Source: Candidatus Melainabacteria bacterium MEL.A1 (GTDB lineage Bacteria; Cyanobacteriota; Vampirovibrionia; Gastranaerophilales; Gastranaerophilaceae). From it: DNA of 64,000 nucleotides. This document shows, in pieces, positions 53,057 through 60,631 of the stretch (the first letter of the stretch is position 1; every line of letters begins with the position of its first letter). The translations under genes were made by a program, and so were the position numbers. A model generated the notes under the pieces. That model was not told where the DNA came from. It did not search any database and worked only from the letters and a program-made list of their open reading frames with translations. The stretch spans positions 372,001 to 436,000 of the forward strand of contig CP017245.1 of assembly GCA_001765415.1 (NCBI GenBank). The letters are read 5' to 3'.

Positions 53057-53596
53057 ATAGCACCTAACGATAACAGACACAATAAAAATCAAGCAATTAT
53101 GAACGAAAGAATACGTTCAAAAGAAGTTCGCCTAATCGACCAAAACGGAGATAATAAAGGCGTTGTAGCAACATCGAAAGCTTTACAAATGGCTTATGAT
53201 GCAGACTTAGATTTAGTACTAATCAACCCAAATCAAGATCCGCCTGTTGCAAAGATTTTGAATTACGGCAAATATAAATATGAATTAGAAAAACGTGCAA
53301 AAGAAGCTAAGAAAAAGCAACACACAGTAGACGTTAAAGAAATTAAAATTCGTTATAAGATTGATACACATGACTACCAAGTTAGAATTAAAAGTATCGA
53401 AAAATTTATTGCACAAGGCAACAAAGTAAAAATCGTTGTCATGCTAAGAGGTCGTGAAATGCAGCATTCAAACCTTGCATTTGATCTTGCAAACAAATTT
53501 TTAAAAGACATGGAAAACATGCCTGTAACAATTGAGAAAAAACCACAGTTGGAAGGCCGTAACGTAACATTATACGTTGCTCCGAGTGTACAATAA
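53057..53596 (+). CDS. infC: Translation initiation factor IF-3, apparent AUA start
   Basis: 179 residues if translation begins at the ATA at 53057, which has AGGAG nine bases upstream. The first in-frame ATG (53099) has no SD, so an AUA start is preferred. Two IF-3 domains are complete: 'ERIRSKEVRLIDQNGD' in the N-domain and 'EIKIRYKIDTHDYQVR' in the C-domain, ending 'VTLYVAPSVQ'. Rare starts let IF-3 repress itself, because it rejects non-AUG codons. A GTGTTA-CCA-TAACAC hairpin lies just upstream. The usual partners rpmI and rplT do not follow; tRNA-Phe does. Confidence 0.9.
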   Translation: MAPNDNRHNKNQAIMNERIRSKEVRLIDQNGDNKGVVATSKALQMAYDADLDLVLINPNQDPPVAKILNYGKYKYELEKRAKEAKKKQHTVDVKEIKIRYKIDTHDYQVRIKSIEKFIAQGNKVKIVVMLRGREMQHSNLAFDLANKFLKDMENMPVTIEKKPQLEGRNVTLYVAPSVQ

Positions 53597-53727
53597 AAAA
53601 GTCCTTGACTGAAAAAATTCAGCAAGTATAATAAAAGACGTGGCAATTGAATATTTGCAACCATTTACTCCAAAGAATATTTTATTGCCTACAGTTTAAT
53701 TGATAATTAAATATAAATTATGAAGAA

Positions 53728-53825
53728 TATGCCGCAATAGCTCCCCCAGTGGAGTGAAAACGGAACGGAGTTTAAATTAACGTAGAGCTTGCTCTACCAA
53801 CTCCAAAAAAATTTAATAAAAGTAT
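53728..53825. repeat. tRNA-Phe 5' fragment plus an inverted D-arm copy
   Basis: TATGCCGCAATAGCTC (53728-53743) duplicates bases -3 to 13 of tRNA-Phe. Then follow 82 bases of palindromic insert-like DNA, including CTTGCTCTACCAACT (53788-53802). That is the exact reverse complement of the tRNA D-arm AGTTGGTAGAGCAAG (53839-53853). The insert looks like an element inside a 16-bp direct repeat at the tRNA 5' end. The spacer 53597-53727 shows a weak hairpin after infC and nothing else. Confidence 0.75.
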
Positions 53826-53898
53826 GCCGCAATAGCTCAGTTGGTAGAGCAAGGGACTGAAAATCCCTGTGTCCTTGGTTCAATTCCGAGTTGCGGCA
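53826..53898 (+). tRNA. tRNA-Phe, anticodon GAA
   Basis: Acceptor GCCGCAA with TTGCGGC, D arm AGCTCAGTTGGTAGAGC, anticodon loop CTGAAAA, T arm TTGGTTCAATTCCGA. CCA is not encoded. A T7 run follows. The first 13 bases are duplicated upstream and its 3' flank is amplified downstream. Confidence 0.97.
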
Positions 53899-54185
53899 TA
53901 TTTTTTTATAATAAGAGAAAAACGAATTGCAACTCGGAAGGGAGCTAAAGCTCCACAATTCCTTACCTCTCATTAAATGTGACATTTAGTCACATTTAAT
54001 TCGGCAGAGTGGCATATTTTTTTATAAAGGATAAAAACAAATTGCAACTCGGAAGGGAGCTAAAGCTCCACAATTCCTTACCTCTCATTAAATGTGACAT
54101 TTAGTCACATTTAATTCGGCAGAGTGGCATATTTTTTTATAATAAGAGAAAAACGAATTGCAACTCGGAAGGGAGCTAAAGCTCC
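53896..54185. repeat. 2.5-copy tandem array (116-bp unit) after tRNA-Phe
   Basis: Units start at 53896, 54012 and 54127. Each begins with the tRNA end text GCATATTTTTTTATAA, then carries GCAACTCGGAAGG (complementary to the tRNA 3' arm), GGAGC-TAAA-GCTCC, and the 47-bp hairpin element in its ATTAAATGTGAC version (53964-54010, 54079-54125). The third unit stops at 54185, inside the truncated gene at 54176. Confidence 0.9.
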
Positions 54186-54436
54186 GCATTAACTCTTGCA
54201 TCTTTTTCAAATTTTTCAAAATCTTCAATATTTAAAGAATCTGCAAAATCATTCATTAAACAAACAAATCTTTGCTCTAAACTAGCCTTAAACAACCAAT
54301 CGAATGGTCCAGAAGTTATTCTTAACTTAAATCTTTTTAAATTACCTGCACATCCACAATCAGCACCAATAGAATAAATAACATCATATTTATTTTTCGT
54401 ATTTATTTTGTTTTTTATAAACTCAAATATACTCAT
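54176..54436 (-). pseudogene. DUF1796-like gene cut short by the repeat array
   Basis: 86 residues. 'IYSIGADCGCAGNLKR' and 'SGPFDWLF' are the N-terminal signature of DUF1796-type putative papain-like proteins, which are normally two to three times longer. The frame then ends at a TAG encoded inside the third unit of the tRNA-Phe array; the last few residues come from repeat DNA. The downstream part has been lost. It lies 18 bases after a glycosyltransferase gene and would be co-transcribed. The call of the family rests on short motifs. Confidence 0.6.
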
Positions 54437-54453
54437 TCTAAATACTAAATCAT

Positions 54454-55380
54454 CTAACCTCTCTTAAACTTAAAATTCAAACCAAAAATCCTGATTACTT
54501 TGGTCTTATACGTCTTTTCTTTTGCAAAAAACCAGTATCTTAGCGGATAAATTTTTCTACGTATGGCATAAATCGGATTTACAAAATTAATTTGTTTTTC
54601 ATAATCTTTTCTAAAACTTCCCCAACGTTCTCTAAATATTCTATTATTTTCATGGATTAATTTATCTCCACCTTTTTTACCAAATGAAGCATGAGCTTTG
54701 TGATATACATACAAATCATCTATTAAAGCGACTTTAAAACCGGCTTTTATTGCACGATATGAAAAATCTACTTCCTCATGATATCCTCTACCGTAAACCT
54801 CATCTAATCCACCAATATTTTCTATCACCTCTCGTCTTATACAAAAACAAAACCCTTCTGCTGATGGGATAAGCGGATATTCAGCTTTATGAATTGTTTG
54901 AAGAAGGCTATTCATTTCATCAAGAGATAAATTCTTTTTCATCGGAATATTGTACAACCAAGAACTTGATGTAATTGGGCTTGCAACACCTATATTCTCA
55001 TCTGAATTAAAACAATTTGAAACTTTTTCATTGAAATGTTTTGGCAATTTAGTATCACTGTTTAACAATACAATAATATCTCCTGTAGCTTCTTTCATTC
55101 CCTTATTACAAGTTTTTACAAATCCTAAATTTTCGGAATTATTCAAGAGAATAAATTTTTGATGAGTTTCTACAAATTCATTCAAATATGCACTTGTTTC
55201 TTCCTGAGACTTATCGTTAACCAAAACTACATTGCCGAACTCAAAATCAAAATTTTCAACAATACTATTCAAGCACATTTTCACGTCATCTAATGCGTTA
55301 TATATCGGAATTACTAAAGAAATAGATTGTTTTTTCTTCATCTTATTTGGGCTATCAAACTTATTATCCATATCAATCAT
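54454..55380 (-). CDS. Family 2 glycosyltransferase
   Basis: 308 residues. GT-A fold: 'LVIPIYNALDDVKMCL' binds UDP-sugar, 'LLNSDTKLP' is the DxD metal motif, and 'GGLDEVYGRGYHEEVDFSYR' is the acceptor-side loop with the catalytic base. The C-terminus has no clear membrane helix. It likely adds a sugar to a surface polysaccharide or glycoprotein. GAGG lies before the ATG. The truncated DUF1796-like gene follows, so this may be the remnant of a glycan locus. Confidence 0.88.
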   Translation of the reverse strand: MIDMDNKFDSPNKMKKKQSISLVIPIYNALDDVKMCLNSIVENFDFEFGNVVLVNDKSQEETSAYLNEFVETHQKFILLNNSENLGFVKTCNKGMKEATGDIIVLLNSDTKLPKHFNEKVSNCFNSDENIGVASPITSSSWLYNIPMKKNLSLDEMNSLLQTIHKAEYPLIPSAEGFCFCIRREVIENIGGLDEVYGRGYHEEVDFSYRAIKAGFKVALIDDLYVYHKAHASFGKKGGDKLIHENNRIFRERWGSFRKDYEKQINFVNPIYAIRRKIYPLRYWFFAKEKTYKTKVIRIFGLNFKFKRG

Positions 55381-55477
55381 CGATACCTCTTGAAAATTGT
55401 CTTAATAAAAAATTAAAACTATTACATCACACAACAATTTTAGCACAAACAACAAACGCAGAACAAATAAAACCTTA

Positions 55478-55507
55478 TTGACAAGGCTACTGTGTCTATT
55501 AGATAAT
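55478..55507 (+). promoter_or_regulatory. Promoter of trpS
   Basis: TTGACA, 18 bases, GATAAT. Confidence 0.7.
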
Positions 55508-55533
55508 AGTATTACTGAAAGACGAGGTAAAAT

Positions 55534-56577
55534 ATGGGAAAAGTTATTTTGACAGGCGATCGCCCAACTGGGCGACTTCATATCGGGCATTATGTTGGTT
55601 CTTTGAGAGAACGTGTTATTCTCCAGAATCAAGGAGATTTTGACAAAATCTTCATTATGATTGCGGATGCCCAAGCCTTGACAGACAACGCAGAAAATCC
55701 ACAAAAAGTTCGTGATAACATTATTGAAGTTGCACTAGATTATTTGGCTTGCGGAATTGATCCTGAAAAATCAACAATCCTAATCCAGTCAATGATTCCG
55801 GAATTAACAGAACTAACTTTTTATTATATGAACCTTGTTACAGTTGCAAGAGTTCAGCGAAATCCAACTGTTAAAACTGAAATAAAGATGAGAAACTTCG
55901 AAATGAATATTCCTGTTGGTTTTTTTGTTTATCCAATAAGTCAAGCTGCTGATATTACTGCATTTGGAGCAACCACAGTTCCTGCAGGAGAAGATCAAAA
56001 ACCGATGCTTGAACAATGTAGAGAAATTGTCCACAGGTTCAATTCAATATATGGAGAAACTCTTGTTGAACCAAATATTATGTTGCCTCAAAATAGCGCT
56101 TGCTTAAGACTTCCTGGACTTGATGGTAAAGCCAAAATGAGTAAATCTTTAGGAAATTGTATATATTTATCTGATGAACCGGAAGAAATTAAAAAGAAAG
56201 TCATGTCAATGTACACAGATCCAAACCACTTGAGAGTTGAAGATCCAGGCGATACAGAAAACAACCCTGTATTTATCTACCTTGATGCATTTTGCAAAGA
56301 TGAAGATTTTGCAGAATTTTTACCAGAATACAAAAACCTTGATGAATTAAAAGCCCATTATCAAAGAGGAGGTTTAGGGGATGTTAAGGTAAAAAAATTC
56401 CTTAATAATGTTATTCAAAAAGAGCTTGCACCAATCAGAGAACGCAGGAAGATGTGGGAGCAAAAAACCCCTGAAGTATATGAGATTTTGCACAAAGGCA
56501 CTTTAGAAGCAAAAGAAGTTGCCGCAAAAACATTAGAAAACGTAAAACGTGCAATGAAAATTAATTATTTTGAATAA
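55534..56577 (+). CDS. trpS: Tryptophanyl-tRNA synthetase
   Basis: 347 residues. Class I synthetase with the nucleotide loop '[17 protein letters not shown]' and 'KMSKSLGN'. '[15 protein letters not shown]' lies in the tryptophan pocket. GAGG precedes the ATG, and it has its own promoter and terminator. The branch with 'GDRPTG' is the one common in bacteria with a slightly long C-terminus; all core motifs are intact. Confidence 0.96.
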   Translation: MGKVILTGDRPTGRLHIGHYVGSLRERVILQNQGDFDKIFIMIADAQALTDNAENPQKVRDNIIEVALDYLACGIDPEKSTILIQSMIPELTELTFYYMNLVTVARVQRNPTVKTEIKMRNFEMNIPVGFFVYPISQAADITAFGATTVPAGEDQKPMLEQCREIVHRFNSIYGETLVEPNIMLPQNSACLRLPGLDGKAKMSKSLGNCIYLSDEPEEIKKKVMSMYTDPNHLRVEDPGDTENNPVFIYLDAFCKDEDFAEFLPEYKNLDELKAHYQRGGLGDVKVKKFLNNVIQKELAPIRERRKMWEQKTPEVYEILHKGTLEAKEVAAKTLENVKRAMKINYFE

Positions 56578-56600
56578 ATCATAAAAAAACATCGTAAAAT

Positions 56601-56628
56601 AAAAGAGGTGATTAATTTCACCTCTTTT
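56601..56628. terminator. Bidirectional terminator after trpS
   Basis: AAAAGAGGTGA pairs with TCACCTCTTTT around a six-base loop. It serves trpS and the convergent 56636 gene. Confidence 0.93.
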
Positions 56629-56635
56629 GTATTTA

Positions 56636-57277
56636 TTAAAATCTGTTTTTAACAACAATTTTTAATGGCGGAATTTCTTTATCTCTGCCACCAAAATGCG
56701 AATATATGTAAGTTCTTGCAAATCTTGGTTCAAATATTCCATGAATAAACTCCGTTTGATTTCTATAATTTTCAAACTGGTACTTATAAAACTCTCTATC
56801 CGTATCATTTACAAAAAGAAATGTCTTTTTCTTTAGAAATGGTTTATATAAGGTTATCTCATCTTTTTTGAATTGTGAAATCTTTACTAATTCAACATTT
56901 GGGAAAAGTTCCTTTATTTGTTCATCTGTCAAAACTTTTTTAACAAAACTGTCATTTTCAAATGTCAATTCAAAAAACTTCAATTTATACGGATTATAGC
57001 CAATCAACTTGTCTCCATACAAAAATTCATAAACAGTATCTGTATCATAAATTTTTCCGTTATGTTCATATTCAGAATAACCGCCGCTACCAATTGTGTA
57101 ATGATGAACAAATTTCAAATCATCTTGGCAATTTTTATTCCATGCTTTTACTCTTTGACAAAAAGTAATAATCTGATTTGACCTAATTCCGTTATCTAAT
57201 ATTACAGGATTATAATCATAAGCAAAAGCAGAATTTACGCATAATGTTAATATTGTTAACAAAATTAATTTCTTCAT
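56636..57277 (-). CDS. Exported protein of unknown function
   Basis: 213 residues. A signal peptide ends about residue 19 ('NSAFAYD'). The mature part is beta-rich with many Tyr and Phe, and two Cys (in 'TFCQRVKAWNKNC'). No membrane anchor or catalytic motif. GGAGGG lies before the ATG. It stands alone between trpS and the 57446 gene. No family recognised. Confidence 0.72.
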   Translation of the reverse strand: MKKLILLTILTLCVNSAFAYDYNPVILDNGIRSNQIITFCQRVKAWNKNCQDDLKFVHHYTIGSGGYSEYEHNGKIYDTDTVYEFLYGDKLIGYNPYKLKFFELTFENDSFVKKVLTDEQIKELFPNVELVKISQFKKDEITLYKPFLKKKTFLFVNDTDREFYKYQFENYRNQTEFIHGIFEPRFARTYIYSHFGGRDKEIPPLKIVVKNRF

Positions 57278-57445
57278 ATACCCTCCTATACTGCACTTTT
57301 TAGAATAATATAAAAATATTTATTTTCAATATATTGTAAATATTACAACTATTGTGCAAAAAAAAATTATTCACATGCCTTTCAATTATAGTAAAATGAA
57401 GATAAAAATAAAAACAAAAATCTTGAAGTGGAGATTTTACACAAC

Positions 57446-57964
57446 ATGAAAATTCAGAACATAAATAGCACATACAATCGCACACAATACCAAACAGTAA
57501 AGAAAAGCAATAATAGCCAACCAAGTTTTCAACACAGAAAAATCTATGAAGAAAAGTTTTGGGATAAAGATATTTTACATGCTATTAAACACAATAAAGA
57601 AATTCAAAAATTAGAAGCTTATCTTGAGAAGAAGTTTGCGGTTTTAGAGCTAATTTTACATAGTCACGATTACAATGTTCCAAAAGAGCATGAAAAATTT
57701 TCTATTAAATGCATATATGACAGGAAACACAATATTAGCGGAGAAGAAACAGAACTTATTCCCGCTTCCAACAAAAAAACAATGCTTGAATTTATTGAAA
57801 AATTTAAAGCTAAAAACATAATTGAACATATTGAGGCAAGAGAAAGATTGCATAATATGAAAAAAAATAGTTATAACCACACAACTGCATCCCAGACAAT
57901 GCCAAAAGACAAGAAAAATAAAAACTTTTTCATCAAATTAATTAATAAGCTTACAAATATATAA
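57446..57964 (+). CDS. 172-residue protein of unknown function
   Basis: Start at the ATG 57446, with GTGGAG 12 bases upstream; an in-frame GTG at 57428 is possible. The N-terminus 'INSTYNRTQYQTVKKSNN' is Asn/Gln-rich and leads to a 'QPSFQHR' motif, then a helical Lys/Glu-rich body and a basic tail. No signal peptide. The 'PSF' entry motif is shared in style with other lineage-specific proteins here. No family recognised. A terminator precedes the tRNA-Arg downstream. Confidence 0.65.
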   Translation: MKIQNINSTYNRTQYQTVKKSNNSQPSFQHRKIYEEKFWDKDILHAIKHNKEIQKLEAYLEKKFAVLELILHSHDYNVPKEHEKFSIKCIYDRKHNISGEETELIPASNKKTMLEFIEKFKAKNIIEHIEARERLHNMKKNSYNHTTASQTMPKDKKNKNFFIKLINKLTNI

Positions 57965-58012
57965 CTTTTGCATTATAATGATACCGGTTGACAGCCGGTT
58001 GAAAAAGAACCG

Positions 58013-58045
58013 AAAAAACGGAGAATTAATAGTTCTTCGTTTTTA
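58013..58045 (+). terminator. Terminator of the 57446 gene
   Basis: AAAACGGAGAA pairs with TTCTTCGTTTT (one G-T) around a seven-base loop and ends in T5. Confidence 0.75.
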
Positions 58046-58067
58046 TGTTATAATAACAGTATAATTT

Positions 58068-58141
58068 GGCTTCGTAGCTCAGCAGGATAGAGCAGTGGTT
58101 TCCTAAACCAAAGATCGCGCGTTCGAATCGCGCCGGGGCCA
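58068..58141 (+). tRNA. tRNA-Arg, anticodon CCT
   Basis: Acceptor GGCTTCG with CGGGGCC (two G-U pairs), D arm AGCTCAGCAGGATAGAGC, anticodon loop TTCCTAA, T arm GCGCGTTCGAATCGCGC. A T6 run follows. TATAAT lies 14 bases upstream. Confidence 0.94.
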
Positions 58142-58189
58142 AATTTTTTGTGGGAAGATTTTAATTTTATGCTAAAATTAGCACCCAAC

Positions 58190-58275
58190 TAAACTTCCCC
58201 ACAAGAGAGGGAATTATACATCCTTCACTTGAGAGAAGGAATGAGAATAGGTGCTATCCCATAAGGGTGGGGGAG
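58190..58275. repeat. REP-like palindromes between tRNA-Arg and the 58328 gene
   Basis: Stems such as CCTTCACTTGAGAGAAGG with an 'AGGTGCTATCCC' tail belong to the same family as copies near 6444 and 47065. No gene is seen in 58142-58312. Confidence 0.65.
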
Positions 58276-58312
58276 AAAAAGTATAATTTTCTCTTTCAAT
58301 TAATTTTTCTTG

Positions 58313-58321
58313 TGCTAATAT
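58313..58321 (+). promoter_or_regulatory. Extended -10 box six bases before the 58328 ATG
   Basis: TGC-TAATAT (58313-58321), six bases, ATG. No SD. Confidence 0.5.
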
Positions 58322-58327
58322 CTTGAT

Positions 58328-58666
58328 ATGTCTATCCCGAAAATATTAAATAAATATTACCAAAGATATATACCAGACGATTTAAGGCGGATGGAAACAG
58401 ACTTGAGTAATGCCGCAACATTTGGTTGGAAAGCAGGGAAACGATGTGCAAAAATTAACAACAAAAATCTTGCAACAGACATGTATTCAAGAGGGAAATC
58501 AATAGTAAAAAATCTTGATATACCTAAAGAAGACCTCATGCCGGCAGTCGGAATAGTTTTAGGAACAGTATTTATTCCAATGCTTGGAGGTTCTGTAATA
58601 GGTTATTTTATGGGTAAAGGCGCAAAAAAAATAACTAAAATATTATCTAAAATAGCTAGATTTTAA
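58328..58666 (+). CDS. 112-residue protein with a glycine-rich hydrophobic segment
   Basis: A charged helical first half is followed by a hydrophobic 'AVGIVLGTVFIPMLGG' segment (about 77-98) and a basic tail. This is a short version of the hairpin proteins at 2725 and 3740. No SD: the ATG lies six bases after an extended -10 box. Its last 11 bases overlap the convergent tatD gene. No family recognised. Confidence 0.6.
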   Translation: MSIPKILNKYYQRYIPDDLRRMETDLSNAATFGWKAGKRCAKINNKNLATDMYSRGKSIVKNLDIPKEDLMPAVGIVLGTVFIPMLGGSVIGYFMGKGAKKITKILSKIARF

Positions 58667-59411
58667 AAACATCTTTTGCGTTTTTAGTAGTTATTTCATT
58701 TATTTCATCAAAAGACATTCCACGTAATTTAGCAATTTCTTCTGCTACAAATTTTACATAAGCAGGCTGATTAGTTTTTCCTCTATACGGAACAGGTGTA
58801 AGATATGGTGCATCAGTTTCCAACAAAATTTTTTTTAACGGAACTTCTTTGGCTACTTCTTTTAATTTTATAGCCTTTTTAAACGTTACAACTCCACCAA
58901 TTGCAATATACCAATCCTTTTTAACACATTCTCGCATAAATTCAACACTACCCGAAAAACAGTGCATTACAACTTTTGAATTTTTATTGTATTCTGTTAA
59001 AATATCAAATGTATCTTTATGCGCTTCTCTATCATGAATTGAGATAGGTAAATCTAGTTCATTTGCAAGTTTTACCTGTTTTATAAAAACTTCTTTTTGT
59101 AAATCATTAAAACTCTTATCCCAGTAATAATCCAAGCCAATCTCTCCAATGCCAACAATTTTAGGAGATATTGAATACTCTTTAATTTTATCAATTAGGC
59201 TATCATCCCAATCCTTAACTTCTGAGGGATGAACCCCCAATAATCCGTAAACATTTTCATACTTTTCAACCAATTCCGCAACAATATCAATATCTGATGG
59301 GTATGCAGCAGGAACAATAAGTTTTTCAACTCCATTATCCTTTGCATTTTGGATAATTTTATCAATAGAAAGTTCTTCTATACAGTTAATATGTGTATGT
59401 GTATCAATCAT
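58656..59411 (-). CDS. tatD: TatD-family metal-dependent hydrolase
   Basis: 251 residues. TIM-barrel deoxyribonuclease family. 'DTHTHI' gives the first two metal ligands, 'GIGEIGLDYYW' the bridging Glu, 'SIHDREAHKD' and 'HCFSGS' further His ligands, and 'ETDAPYL' the final Asp. Proposed roles include 3'-5' exonuclease and D-aminoacyl-tRNA editing. The ATG lies six bases after TAAAAT, without an SD. Confidence 0.94.
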   Translation of the reverse strand: MIDTHTHINCIEELSIDKIIQNAKDNGVEKLIVPAAYPSDIDIVAELVEKYENVYGLLGVHPSEVKDWDDSLIDKIKEYSISPKIVGIGEIGLDYYWDKSFNDLQKEVFIKQVKLANELDLPISIHDREAHKDTFDILTEYNKNSKVVMHCFSGSVEFMRECVKKDWYIAIGGVVTFKKAIKLKEVAKEVPLKKILLETDAPYLTPVPYRGKTNQPAYVKFVAEEIAKLRGMSFDEINEITTKNAKDVFKI

Positions 59412-59417
59412 AAAATG

Positions 59418-59465
59418 ATTTTATCGCCAATATAATAAGATGTAAACATTTTTATGTGCTATAAT
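59418..59465. promoter_or_regulatory. Divergent promoters between tatD and the GatD-like gene
   Basis: TAAAAT (minus, 59423-59418) lies six bases from the tatD ATG. TGC-TATAAT (plus, ending 59465) lies nine bases from the other ATG. Both predict mRNAs with almost no leader. Confidence 0.6.
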
Positions 59466-59474
59466 TGACATGTC

Positions 59475-60209
59475 ATGAATGAAAGAGAGTTAAAAATAAC
59501 AATAGCACATCTTTACCCAAAACTTCTTAATTTATATGGAGATTTGGGCAATATTATAACGCTAAAAAAAAGATGTGAATGGCGTGGAATTTCAGTTGAA
59601 ATTGAAGATATCGGGATTGGCGATACAATAAAAGAACACGATTTATATTTTATTGGTGGCGGTCAAGATAAACAACAACAAGATGTTGCAGACGAACTTT
59701 TTAAAAACAAAGAATTTTTGACTACAGAAAGAGATAACGGTGCTGTTTTCTTAGGGATTTGTGGAGGTTATCAGTTATTTGGGCATTACTATCAACCATT
59801 TGATGGCGACAAATTAAAAGGGATAAGCCTTTTAGATGCCTATACAGTTGCCGGTCACAAAAGATTTATTGGGAATGTCACAGTTGAAACAAACTTTCTA
59901 ACACCATCAACTCTTGTAGGATTTGAAAACCATAGCGGATTAACATACATACAAGGGGACACACAACCACTTGGGAAGGTAATTGTTGGAAATGGTAACA
60001 ACGGGAACGACAAAACCGCTGGAGCGAGATTTAAAAATGTATTTGGAACATATTTACATGGTTCGCTACTTCCTAAAAACCCACACTTTGCAGACTATTT
60101 AATTGAATTAGCATTGCAAAAACGTTACGGAGAAAAAATTACTCTTTCAGCATTAGATGACACAATTGAACAAGAAACACACAATTCACTCGTCGGGAAA
60201 GCTTATTAA
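59475..60209 (+). CDS. GatD-like (CobB/CobQ-type) glutamine amidotransferase
   Basis: 244 residues. 'FLGICGGYQLFG' holds the nucleophile Cys, and 'GTYLHGSLLPKNP' the catalytic His; 'GFENHSG' is typical of GatD, the glutaminase that with MurT amidates lipid II to D-isoglutamine. MurT is not adjacent, though it usually is. A cobyric-acid-type role is possible but less likely. Its stop overlaps the next start (TAATG). Confidence 0.85.
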   Translation: MNERELKITIAHLYPKLLNLYGDLGNIITLKKRCEWRGISVEIEDIGIGDTIKEHDLYFIGGGQDKQQQDVADELFKNKEFLTTERDNGAVFLGICGGYQLFGHYYQPFDGDKLKGISLLDAYTVAGHKRFIGNVTVETNFLTPSTLVGFENHSGLTYIQGDTQPLGKVIVGNGNNGNDKTAGARFKNVFGTYLHGSLLPKNPHFADYLIELALQKRYGEKITLSALDDTIEQETHNSLVGKAY

Positions 60210-60628
60210 TGGAAAAACTTTTAAAATTATACAACAGATGGTGTTCAATACCCGACAAAATCCGATTTTTACTAGTAGGCGGAGTAAACGCTGCAGTTTC
60301 ATATATAATTTTTGCTATTGCACTATATTTAATAGGAAATGAACATTATCAGATATGCGTTGCTTTACAATGGATTATTTCATCAGTTTTTTCATTCTTT
60401 AACCAAAAAGTATTTGTATTTTGTACAAAAGGTCATTGGCTAAAAGAATATTTCAAATGCTGCACAACATGGGTTGTCAGTTATGCCTGCAACGCACTAA
60501 TTTTAGAATTAATAGTAAAATATATCTCTAAAAATGTATATTTAAGTCAACTTGTATCAATATTTATTGCATCTGTCGTAACTTATGTTTTATTCAAATA
60601 CTTTGCATTCAAACATAAAAAAAGCTAA
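60209..60628 (+). CDS. GtrA-like membrane protein
   Basis: 139 residues with four membrane helices. 'IRFLLVGGVNAAVSYIIF' and the 'SSVFSFFNQKVFVF' segment are the GtrA signature. GtrA proteins help flip or present lipid-linked sugars during cell-surface glycosylation. It overlaps the GatD-like gene by one base, which fits an envelope role for the pair. Confidence 0.88.
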   Translation: MEKLLKLYNRWCSIPDKIRFLLVGGVNAAVSYIIFAIALYLIGNEHYQICVALQWIISSVFSFFNQKVFVFCTKGHWLKEYFKCCTTWVVSYACNALILELIVKYISKNVYLSQLVSIFIASVVTYVLFKYFAFKHKKS

Positions 60629-60631
60629 AAC

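Noticed and set aside
53896..54185. CRISPR-like tandem repeats
   Set aside because: The 116-bp units are nearly identical throughout, with no unique spacers; they are a tandem duplication of the tRNA flank.
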